From: Xylophilus ampelinus
GTDB taxonomy: Bacteria; Pseudomonadota; Gammaproteobacteria; Burkholderiales; Burkholderiaceae_C
Direction of reading: 5' to 3'
Assembly (NCBI RefSeq): GCF_901875635.1
Contig: NZ_CABFMN010000066.1
Coordinates: forward strand, 28,113 to 92,112
Length of the DNA stretch: 64,000 bases
Shown here: one piece after another, positions 1 to 6,760 of the stretch
How positions within the stretch are numbered: the stretch's first letter is position 1
Layout of the letters: the number at the start of each line of letters is the position of its first letter
Translations under genes and position numbers: made by a program
The notes under the pieces: generated by a model
The model's input: only the letters and a program-made list of their open reading frames with translations
Database searches by the model: none
Told to the model about the DNA's origin: nothing

Positions 1-2134
1 CGTGCGCCTGCTCGTCAGCAAAATAGCCTTGAATTACGCTCCCGTCTTTGGGATCGCCGAACGACACTGCGTAAGCATCACGTAATTCAGGATGCGCATC
101 GAAAAGAGCGTCGAAGGCAGCGGTTGTCTTCTTGCGATTGACGATTTCGAAATGCTCCAGCATGGTCAATGCGCAGCCGATGTCGTTGTTGTTTTCGAAC
201 TGTTGCAGCCAGCGGTAGGTGACTTCCCGCATGTCGCGCTCCCGGTCGGAGATAGGAATTGTTTCAACCTTGTTCAGCTTGAGGGCGACTTTGTCGATCC
301 GCTTGTAAATTTGGGCGTCGTTCCAGATGCCCGCCCTGGGTCGGATCGCCCAGGAGTGACCCGCCCAAAAGCCCGCCTCGGTGGACCGTTGCTTCAGCTC
401 ACGAATGTCTTTACTTGTTCTCTTAGACGCTTCAGATGTGCCCGCGGGCAATCGCGCCTGAAACAGTCGATCCGCAAGTCGCTCGATCGCCACATACACC
501 ACATCAGCCAATTCAACCGTGGAGAACACGTAGACTGTCGGTTGACCTCTCAAGTACTGGTCGACCCAGTTGTCGGCGCCCTCCCAGGACTCGCGCAACA
601 TATACGGATGCTTGCCTGGCGGGAACACGATGGCCCGGCCTGTCCTTGGTTCGGCGGAGATGGATTGAAGGCTGCGCAAGTGAATCCGCGCTTGCAGGTC
701 GGCAGCGCTGAGTACTGGCTGCCCCGTCGCTCGCAAGACTATCGCGACCTCATCACAAATCTTGGCCAACAGCTCGGGGCCGCGCTGCACATGCCTAAGG
801 TCATCGTAGAAGCGATTGATGCCCACAGACGCCGAGGAGTCCGCTTCCAGCACTGAATCGGAAAGCTGCAGAGCGCGCACCCAGATGCGACGCTCCCGGA
901 TGGCGGCCAGTGTACAGACCGCCAAGTTCAGCCGGTTCTGCTCCTCGCCTGTCAACGGCTGGTCCGGCTTGCGACCCAGCGACGCCTCGAAAGAGGCCGT
1001 GTCGAGACTTACGAGTACGTCTTCGGGTGTGCTGTAGAGCAGTGTCAAGACGTCCTTGGCCGAAGCCAGCTCATCCATGGTCCGTACAACTGAGCGAAGC
1101 ATTTGCTCCGTTGCGAGCACCTTGGGATGGCGGCGAATCTTCGTGGTCACCAAGACCTGCGCTAGCTGCAACTCGTTCAAGATCGGCGTGGAATTGGCCG
1201 GGATGCCAAAGATCCAGATGAGCGGGCGTTGACCGCCCTGATCTTCATCAAAGATGAGGCTCTCGTTGATCCAGTCTGGTAGCCCGTCGAGTTGAAAGTC
1301 GTTCACGGCCAGCTTCTGCACCAGGCGGCGTATGTCCAGAACGGAGGGGATGCCGGAGAACTTCGAGTCACGTACAAGCGCGTCCATGGTGGGCGCATCA
1401 AAAGGCCCATTCACCAACGCTTGCAGTTGCGGGCGCGTCTCATCGATTCTTCGGCCAATCACTGTCAGAGAAAGCTTGCTGACGGTGCTCTCGACTTTTT
1501 CCTCGTCGTTGCCTTCGCCGAGGCGCAGCATACTCAACTTCGTCAGTTTCAGAAGGAAGCGCCCGACCGCTGGTGACTTTACGATGTAGTGGGCCAGAAG
1601 CTGGCTAAACGTCGGATCAGCGCCGAATTCCTTTGGGCTGCTTTCGGCTGCGAAGTCCTTCACCGCCGTGGCGAACTCGAAGCGAGATTCGAGCTCCAGC
1701 AACACGCTGTCTGAAAAGGCTAAGTGCCCGACATGCGAGAACAACGAACTCAAGCGCAGCAACTGAGTATCTTCATCAGAGATTAGCGCCATGCCCCGCT
1801 GGCTGCGCGTCTGAGCGTTCAGCGAGTCGATGAGTTGCTGAGTCTGGAAAAGAGCGCCGATGGCATGCTCGAACCGCGTGTGCACCGCGCCAGGGTAGAC
1901 CCAATGCGCGACCCCTAGCTGCCGAAGGAAACGAAGTCGTTGCAGAAGCGGTGAATCCAGAACCGCGACCTCAATCGGCGAAAGCGAGACGGTGCCCCAC
2001 AAGGCATCGTTGAGTTCCTTGTGCTGCTTTCGACGCTCCGGGGTCGGGTTCAGATTGGCTGTGTACTGGTGCAGGTACTGCTCGGCCAGCGCTTCAGCCA
2101 CCTCTTTGAGAAGTTGCAGAGTGCGAGACGGCAC
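1..2134 (-). CDS. HD-superfamily phosphohydrolase-like protein with a degenerate HD motif (partial)
   Basis: The - strand is open from a GTG at 2134 to the window edge (about 711 codons seen; the C-terminus lies outside). The first 110 residues match the start of COG1078-type HD phosphohydrolases: LLQRLRFLRQLG followed by HTRFEHAIGA. Where the family normally reads HDIGHGPFSH, this protein reads SHVGHLAFSD, so the metal-binding His-Asp pair is missing and nucleotide phosphohydrolase activity is doubtful. An upstream in-frame stop excludes a much longer start; a CTG nine bases upstream is the only other candidate. It follows the 133-aa gene after five bases and is probably co-transcribed with it. 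The family call is good, the function unknown; given the adjacent locus a defence role is possible. Confidence 0.75.
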   Translation of the reverse strand, partial: MPSRTLQLLKEVAEALAEQYLHQYTANLNPTPERRKQHKELNDALWGTVSLSPIEVAVLDSPLLQRLRFLRQLGVAHWVYPGAVHTRFEHAIGALFQTQQLIDSLNAQTRSQRGMALISDEDTQLLRLSSLFSHVGHLAFSDSVLLELESRFEFATAVKDFAAESSPKEFGADPTFSQLLAHYIVKSPAVGRFLLKLTKLSMLRLGEGNDEEKVESTVSKLSLTVIGRRIDETRPQLQALVNGPFDAPTMDALVRDSKFSGIPSVLDIRRLVQKLAVNDFQLDGLPDWINESLIFDEDQGGQRPLIWIFGIPANSTPILNELQLAQVLVTTKIRRHPKVLATEQMLRSVVRTMDELASAKDVLTLLYSTPEDVLVSLDTASFEASLGRKPDQPLTGEEQNRLNLAVCTLAAIRERRIWVRALQLSDSVLEADSSASVGINRFYDDLRHVQRGPELLAKICDEVAIVLRATGQPVLSAADLQARIHLRSLQSISAEPRTGRAIVFPPGKHPYMLRESWEGADNWVDQYLRGQPTVYVFSTVELADVVYVAIERLADRLFQARLPAGTSEASKRTSKDIRELKQRSTEAGFWAGHSWAIRPRAGIWNDAQIYKRIDKVALKLNKVETIPISDRERDMREVTYRWLQQFENNNDIGCALTMLEHFEIVNRKKTTAAFDALFDAHPELRDAYAVSFGDPKDGSVIQGYFADEQAH

Positions 2135-2139
2135 TGGTT

Positions 2140-2541
2140 TCAGGCTGGAATAGCTTCAGCAACTTCTGGGAACGTATCGTGCACGAGTTCGCAGAGCGCC
2201 TCCGGCGCCAACACGCTGTGCTTCATGTAATTCTCAGCTAACTGCATAGACAGGCTGAGCCGATAGGCCCGCTTGGACGGGTCCGGCTGAATGAGTCGAC
2301 GCTCGCGTAATGAGAGCAGCGCATCGCGGAACGTCGCCGTCACGCCGTACAAAGGGTCGCGGCGGAAGGTGAAGTTTGAGACGATGTTGAACTCGGCTTC
2401 CCGATTGCTCAACCACTCGTAGGCCGCCTCGAATCTCCGATCGATAACGGCTGTTTCCAGAACAAAGTCGCGATTGGCCATCAGCTTGAGCTTGGCAAGG
2501 ACAAGCGTGAGGAACTCTTCCGCAGTTAGGATTCGGCTCAT
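2140..2541 (-). CDS. Hypothetical protein, partner of the HD-like protein
   Basis: A 133-aa protein starting at ATG 2541 (a TTG one codon upstream is also open). I do not recognise a family. It is soluble and helical in appearance, with many Leu/Arg/Glu; the middle (ATFRDALLSLRERRLIQPD) has the look of a winged-helix recognition region, which is only an impression. It sits five bases upstream of the HD-like gene and therefore probably forms a two-gene operon with it. It is divergent from the 107-aa gene at 2746, so the roughly 200-bp gap between them should hold promoters for both directions. Confidence 0.6.
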   Translation of the reverse strand: MSRILTAEEFLTLVLAKLKLMANRDFVLETAVIDRRFEAAYEWLSNREAEFNIVSNFTFRRDPLYGVTATFRDALLSLRERRLIQPDPSKRAYRLSLSMQLAENYMKHSVLAPEALCELVHDTFPEVAEAIPA

Positions 2542-2745
2542 CAAAATAGCAGGGTTGATGGACGATGATGCGCGCAGATCAATGACCGACGCAGTGTAGC
2601 GGAGGATTTCTGGCTAGGGGCATGCGCGGCAAGTGCCCGAACCGGTTACGCTTCGCCGATGCGATGTACCGGAGGCCCAAGAGGGTCAGGTCGGCGCATG
2701 TTTGAAGCAAGGGGCTGATTCGCCCATATGAATGTTGGAGGCAGG

Positions 2746-3069
2746 ATGTCGGGTTCGAGCGGATCTGGGGGTGGGGCGTCGGGTCCAGAGGTGAGCTGCG
2801 AGAGGCTGGTGATCAACACCATGCTTGCCTCACCCCGTCCGGATGTCGTGCACCTTCTATACCCAGGATTGGTTCTGGAAGTTCGGTTTTTCGGTGGCGC
2901 GGTGGTGGTCTTCCATGAAGACAAGCTCGTCGGCGGCTTGGCGTCGCCGCTTGTTCACCGGCTTCGGGCGTGCATCGAGGACGGCACTGTGTATCGGGCC
3001 AAAGTGGTATCTAAGAACAGCGCGCTAGTTCGGCTGCAGGTTGCCGCGGCGTCGAGCTTTCCGTTGTGA
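2746..3069 (+). CDS. Small protein with possible HIRAN-like fold, first gene of the + strand conflict operon
   Basis: A 107-aa protein. I chose ATG 2746 because GGAGG lies four bases before it; an ATG at 2728 is in frame but has a poor ribosome site. The N-terminus is a flexible Ser/Gly tail (about 14 residues), followed by a beta-rich region with VVVFHEDKLVGGLAS and a later YRAKVVSK strand. The order of strands and the short helix in between resemble a HIRAN domain (a DNA-end binding fold), but this is a weak visual match. It ends six bases before the PfkB/NDT gene, so it is almost certainly co-expressed. If the QueC-like enzyme modifies a protein N-terminus, the exposed Ser/Gly tail is a natural candidate; that is inference. 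Confidence 0.6.
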   Translation: MSGSSGSGGGASGPEVSCERLVINTMLASPRPDVVHLLYPGLVLEVRFFGGAVVVFHEDKLVGGLASPLVHRLRACIEDGTVYRAKVVSKNSALVRLQVAAASSFPL

Positions 3070-3075
3070 GCAGTC

Positions 3076-4296
3076 GTGTCTGAGATCGCAATTGTTGGTG
3101 GTGTCTACGAAGAACGTTGCCTGCGTCCGGACTGGTACGAGGTGTACGGGTCTGCTGGTCGAGCGTGTTCGGCAATCGCGGCCATGGATGGAAAGGTCGA
3201 TGTCACGTTGCATTGCTATGCAGATCTCGAGATCCAGGAGGCGCTGACGACCCGAAGCACCCTGGAGCGCACGCACCTGGAAGTCACCGCCATCCCGAGA
3301 ACGCCGCGTTTTGTTTATGTTCACGGGCTGGATCGTCCCCACATCGAAAGAACACCAGGACCGCAGCCTCCGATCACGGTCCATGCCAGGAGCGTGCTGC
3401 GCTTTGGGATGTTAGAAGGCGAGGCAATCGTCGACGGGGACAACGTGGTCTACGACGCGCAGAGCGCGCAGGCCCCGTCGCCCTTCATTGCCAACGGTTC
3501 GCAAGCTAAACGATTGGCGCTCGTGCTCAATGAGAGCGAGGCGCGATCGATGACGGGGCTGCGCGATGCCGGCGCCTACCAGCTGATTGCGGCCGTTCGA
3601 GATCTCAACCGTGCGGACGTTGTGGTCATGAAGCGCGGACCGGTGGGCGCCCTTGTGCTCGACGCCAGTGGCCAAAGCCTGGTGCCGGCGCTGCATACAA
3701 AAAACGTCTGGAAGCTGGGGTCCGGGGACATTTTTAGCGCCCACTTCGCGCTGAACTGGGCCGTGTACGAGCGGGCTGCCGTAGAAAGCGCTCATGCAGC
3801 TTCTCGTGCGACCGCCAGCTATTGCCAGACGGGGGGCTTTCCCAACCTCGAGGTGGTCCAGGCATTTGACGCTGACCCAGTGATTCCATCCAAGCGGTAC
3901 TTAGCAGGACGCATACCAAAGGTATATCTGGCCGCACCGTTCTTCACCCTCGCGCAGCTTTGGTTGGTGGAGCAGACACGGACGCAGCTGCAGGCCTTTG
4001 GGCTGGACGTGTTTTCGCCGTATCACGATGTCGGCGTGGGATCGGCAGACAAGGTGGTGCAGGCCGATCTAGCAGGACTGCGCGAAGCAGATTTCGTGTT
4101 CGCCATCATGGATGGGCTTGACGCCGGAACACTCGTTGAGATTGGCTATGCGCTCGCGCGCGACATGCAGGTGGTCGTCTATTGCGAGAACGAGGGTGAA
4201 GAAGACCTGAAGATGATGGCGGGCTCAGGCTGTCACCTGTGCACTGACTATGTCAGCTCGATCTATCGCGCCGTTTGGACGGCCGTTGAACTCTGA
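3076..4296 (+). CDS. PfkB-family sugar/nucleoside kinase fused to a nucleoside 2-deoxyribosyltransferase
   Basis: 406 aa, GTG start. Residues 1-265 are PfkB-like: NESE at 152-155 (the NXXE-type motif), a glycine-rich VVMKRGPVGA strand, and GSGD at 215-218 carrying the usual catalytic Asp. Residues 282-406 are an NDT domain: YLAAPFF at the start and GTLVEIGYA with the probable nucleophile Glu355. PfkB enzymes phosphorylate sugars or nucleosides, and NDTs cleave or exchange the N-glycosidic bond of (deoxy)nucleosides, so the fusion would act on free nucleosides or nucleotides in the cytoplasm. It is shorter than a full PfkB at the N-terminus (standard length about 300). It lies between the 107-aa protein and the OGG-like glycosylase, suggesting a role in making or breaking a modified nucleobase. 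Confidence 0.85.
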   Translation: MSEIAIVGGVYEERCLRPDWYEVYGSAGRACSAIAAMDGKVDVTLHCYADLEIQEALTTRSTLERTHLEVTAIPRTPRFVYVHGLDRPHIERTPGPQPPITVHARSVLRFGMLEGEAIVDGDNVVYDAQSAQAPSPFIANGSQAKRLALVLNESEARSMTGLRDAGAYQLIAAVRDLNRADVVVMKRGPVGALVLDASGQSLVPALHTKNVWKLGSGDIFSAHFALNWAVYERAAVESAHAASRATASYCQTGGFPNLEVVQAFDADPVIPSKRYLAGRIPKVYLAAPFFTLAQLWLVEQTRTQLQAFGLDVFSPYHDVGVGSADKVVQADLAGLREADFVFAIMDGLDAGTLVEIGYALARDMQVVVYCENEGEEDLKMMAGSGCHLCTDYVSSIYRAVWTAVEL

Positions 4297-4484
4297 CGCC
4301 AGGATGGCCGGCTGTGCAGAGTACTATTCTCAAGGCGCTGGCGCCTTTTCCTACCGGACCGTTCACTGAATACTGTTGGCCTACTTTCCAGCTTTGTGCC
4401 CTCACAGCCACTTCCCATGTTTGCGTGAGCTTCCCAGGGCATGGAATCACGTGCCGAAATAGACTTGCAGTCATCTTTGTAGCG

Positions 4485-4634
4485 ATGATCAGTCGTCATG
4501 CGGTATCCCGGCGGCAAGGCAAGCGTCGCCGCCAGCGTTGGCTGGATCGCATGGAGGACATGACGCTGGCGGAGCGTAGCCATTTGCTAGCGTTAGTTCG
4601 CGATCAATACATGCGGGGAGGACCGTCGGCATGA
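4485..4634 (+). CDS. Possible 49-aa basic small protein overlapping the glycosylase gene
   Basis: A short ORF rich in Arg near the N-terminus (RRQGKRRRQRW) and ending with a helical segment. Its stop overlaps the glycosylase start in an ATGA arrangement, which is the typical sign of translational coupling. An upstream ATG at 4314 would give 106 aa, but that extension is Cys/Pro-rich and non-helical and looks non-coding. No clear ribosome site is seen before 4485. It could be a small nucleic-acid-binding accessory protein or merely a leader; confidence is low. Confidence 0.35.
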   Translation: MISRHAVSRRQGKRRRQRWLDRMEDMTLAERSHLLALVRDQYMRGGPSA

Positions 4635-5482
4635 ACCAGACCGCTGGAATCTGCTGGGGCCACCTCGGCCTCCAGGTCGAACTTCCACCGGCAGACGAAG
4701 AAGTCATGCCCGGTGTCGTTTGGGGCGCCGTAGAAGCTTTTCCGACCCCGGCGTATTGGGCTTACCAAGTCCTGGCCCGCCGCATCACGTGCACGACGAT
4801 CTCTCACCGGCTTGGAAGCGACTTGGTCCATGAGGTTGCCGCCTGTCTGCTGGGTGGATATGGAGTTCCGGCCGAGGTCGGCTTGGCGGCATATCGCCGG
4901 CTTCGCGACAGCGGCGCGTTGTGCCTCGGAACAGGCGAGGAAAAAATACTGAGTCTGCTTGCTGCGCCACTGGATGTAGGCGGTCGGCCGGTGCGTTACC
5001 GATTTGCTGCGCAGAAGTCGCGGTGCCTCAGCTTGGCCTTGGAGGTGCTCGCTAATGAGAAAGCGCCGATAGAGTCAGGGCGAGCCTTGCGCGATTGGCT
5101 GACTCGACTGCCAGGCGTCGGCCTGAAGACAGCCTCTTGGATCGCACGCAACTTTATGGACGCCGATGATGTTGCCATTCTTGACATTCACATTGTGCGC
5201 GCAGGCGAACTGGGGGGCTTTCTCGATCCATCGTTGACGGTGGAGCGCCATTACTTGGAACTTGAAGCCCAGTTCCTCAAGTTCAGCCAGCACTTACAAG
5301 TCAAGCCCTCGGAGCTTGACTCAGTGATCTGGCTAGAGATGAAGCAGTCTCCCAGGTCCGTGAGCCGCCTGTTGGCCAGCAAGCGAAGCGGCGCGGCGGA
5401 TACGCCGAGACAGTCAACCCACCGCCGCTCGCGTCCCCACGAACGCGGCGCCGACACCAACCAGTCCTTTTTGCTCAAGTAG
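4631..5482 (+). CDS. OGG-like HhH-GPD DNA glycosylase/lyase homologue
   Basis: 283 aa. The diagnostic part is the helix-hairpin-helix LPGVGLKTASWIARNF at 160-175 followed by ILDIHIV: Lys166 matches the Schiff-base lysine of OGG1-type bifunctional glycosylases and Asp185 the conserved catalytic Asp. The N-terminal 100 residues are specific to this protein. OGG homologues linked to QueC-like proteins are known from type IV CBASS (Cap11), where they are thought to handle a base or its conjugate rather than ordinary repair. The last roughly 35 residues are low-complexity, and the gene overlaps the convergent nitroreductase gene by 69 bases. Confidence 0.8.
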   Translation: MNQTAGICWGHLGLQVELPPADEEVMPGVVWGAVEAFPTPAYWAYQVLARRITCTTISHRLGSDLVHEVAACLLGGYGVPAEVGLAAYRRLRDSGALCLGTGEEKILSLLAAPLDVGGRPVRYRFAAQKSRCLSLALEVLANEKAPIESGRALRDWLTRLPGVGLKTASWIARNFMDADDVAILDIHIVRAGELGGFLDPSLTVERHYLELEAQFLKFSQHLQVKPSELDSVIWLEMKQSPRSVSRLLASKRSGAADTPRQSTHRRSRPHERGADTNQSFLLK

Positions 5483-6109
5483 TCGGCCAACCCAAGGCTC
5501 GCCAGTCACGCCCAACGGGCAGAAGCCAAGAGCCAATGCATGGGATGCAAAGCTCATCACCGCTAGGAGCGCCCCAGCGTCGCGCCAGATCAAGCTCGCA
5601 GGATGCTCATACTTCGCAGCGGTCTTGCCCGCTTCCGCGGCGAACAGGATGAGCGTGGCTTCTTGGACTGGTAACACTTCCTGCATGGCCCGATGGACCG
5701 CGCGTGCGTCGAGCCCGCTTGGCACATCAACGAGTGCGTGATCCACACCATCGTAGCGCTGCCATGTCGATGCACCCGGTGCAGCAAAGATAAGGTGGAT
5801 GGGATGGATCGCGCCTGCCGAAGGGGCGGGTCTCAAGCTGACGTCGAAGCCGTATATAGATCCCTCGATCAGCTCAGCCCGGCAACTCAGATCAAGCCAG
5901 GCGCTGAGGTCGGCGTGAGAGATGGCGCCCATCTGACGCTGCGTGCGGCGCGTACGCAGGAACTGGTCGATCTCGGAAGCGCATGACAGATTCGTTGCCA
6001 TGCCGTCTAGAGGCACGCGTGTACCCAAGGGCCAGACAATCGGCGCGAATGGATTGATTTGCTCTTTGAGAGCCGGATTTCCTAGATCAGGCCAAATCAC
6101 CATCGATTG
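5414..6109 (-). CDS. SagB-type nitroreductase-like flavoprotein, last gene of the SIR2-ATPase-QueC operon
   Basis: 231 aa from ATG 6109, which lies inside the end of the QueC-like gene (23-base overlap). Longer starts reach into QueC in another frame and are not credible. RTRRTQRQMG near residue 35 matches the FMN-phosphate Arg cluster of the family, and PSAGAIHPIHLIF matches the SagB-type PSAGARHP motif. The C-terminal half has the usual helix after the Ala/Gly-rich stretch. Family members are FMN-dependent oxidoreductases acting on small molecules or, in SagB, on azoline rings of peptides. Placed next to a QueC homologue it may alter the redox state of a deazapurine or of a modified protein; that is inference. 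Confidence 0.8.
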   Translation of the reverse strand, partial: QSMVIWPDLGNPALKEQINPFAPIVWPLGTRVPLDGMATNLSCASEIDQFLRTRRTQRQMGAISHADLSAWLDLSCRAELIEGSIYGFDVSLRPAPSAGAIHPIHLIFAAPGASTWQRYDGVDHALVDVPSGLDARAVHRAMQEVLPVQEATLILFAAEAGKTAAKYEHPASLIWRDAGALLAVMSFASHALALGFCPLGVTGEPWVGRLLEQKGLVGVGAAFVGTRAAVG

Positions 6110-6683
6110 CTCGCAAGACATCAAAGTACTTGTTGCAGCCGCGGCAGTTGCCGCATGGGACATTGGCTTTGTGGCAGCTATGAGCCCATGCGAGGAATTC
6201 GCGAGGAACCCCGCTCGCGGCGACGAGTTCTTCCGTGCTGAGATGGATCGCAGGGGCTTCGACAATGATGCCGCCCTCTTGCAAAGATACTAACTTGCTG
6301 ATGGCCCTGACGAACTCCGGGGAGCCATCCCGATGCGAACCATCGGATCTGACCGTGCCGATCAGAAGCTTCCGCACCCCCATGGAGATTGCATTCATCG
6401 ATGCAAATGTGATCAACATTTGGTTGCGATAGGGCCACCAGTCGGACGCTGGTGCATGCTCGCTGGCGGTGGCGCCCGCCATGTCGCCCGAGCCCAGTGC
6501 CCTACAGTCGACTTCCACGAGGTGGTGTTCGATGCCGAGGTGGGCGCAGACAGCGGCTGCCGCAGACCTCTCCGCATGCGCAGGCAATTGCCCATAGTTG
6601 ATCGTGATCGCGACGTCGGGCCGCTTCCACCAGGCGATACTGAGCGAGTCCATGCCGCCGGAGAGAAGGAGCGCTGTCTTCAT
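6087..6683 (-). CDS. QueC-like PP-loop ATPase (7-cyano-7-deazaguanine synthase homologue)
   Basis: 198 aa. The start at ATG 6683 puts MKTALLLSGGMDS at the N-terminus as in QueC; ATG 6722 is possible but lacks a ribosome site. SGGMDS (8-13) is the PP-loop ATP site, YRNQMLITFASMNA matches the QueC PNRN region, and Cys170, Cys177, Cys180 and Cys183 form the C-terminal zinc motif. QueC turns CDG into preQ0 amide and nitrile at the cost of ATP. This copy is short (QueC is usually about 230 aa), lacks the YPDCR-like substrate loop (it reads HRDGSPEF) and has no queE/queD/queF neighbours, so a queuosine role is unlikely. Paralogues in type IV CBASS (Cap9) and Qat systems serve phage defence, reportedly by attaching deazaguanine to a protein N-terminus. 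Confidence 0.85.
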   Translation of the reverse strand: MKTALLLSGGMDSLSIAWWKRPDVAITINYGQLPAHAERSAAAAVCAHLGIEHHLVEVDCRALGSGDMAGATASEHAPASDWWPYRNQMLITFASMNAISMGVRKLLIGTVRSDGSHRDGSPEFVRAISKLVSLQEGGIIVEAPAIHLSTEELVAASGVPREFLAWAHSCHKANVPCGNCRGCNKYFDVLRAIDGDLA

Positions 6684-6760
6684 GGTTTCGGCCTTCGCAT
6701 GCAATGCGTTGGCGATTTGCATTAGGTCAACTGTTAGACGCCGGGGTTTGGTGCTGAACA

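Noticed and set aside
92..856. 254-aa + strand frame at the window start
   Set aside because: It is a shadow of the HD-like gene on the - strand, whose translation has recognisable motifs and runs without stop to the edge.
4498..4562. A start MRYPGGKA resembling Dam-type methyltransferases
   Set aside because: The frame closes after about 20 codons and no methyltransferase motif follows.
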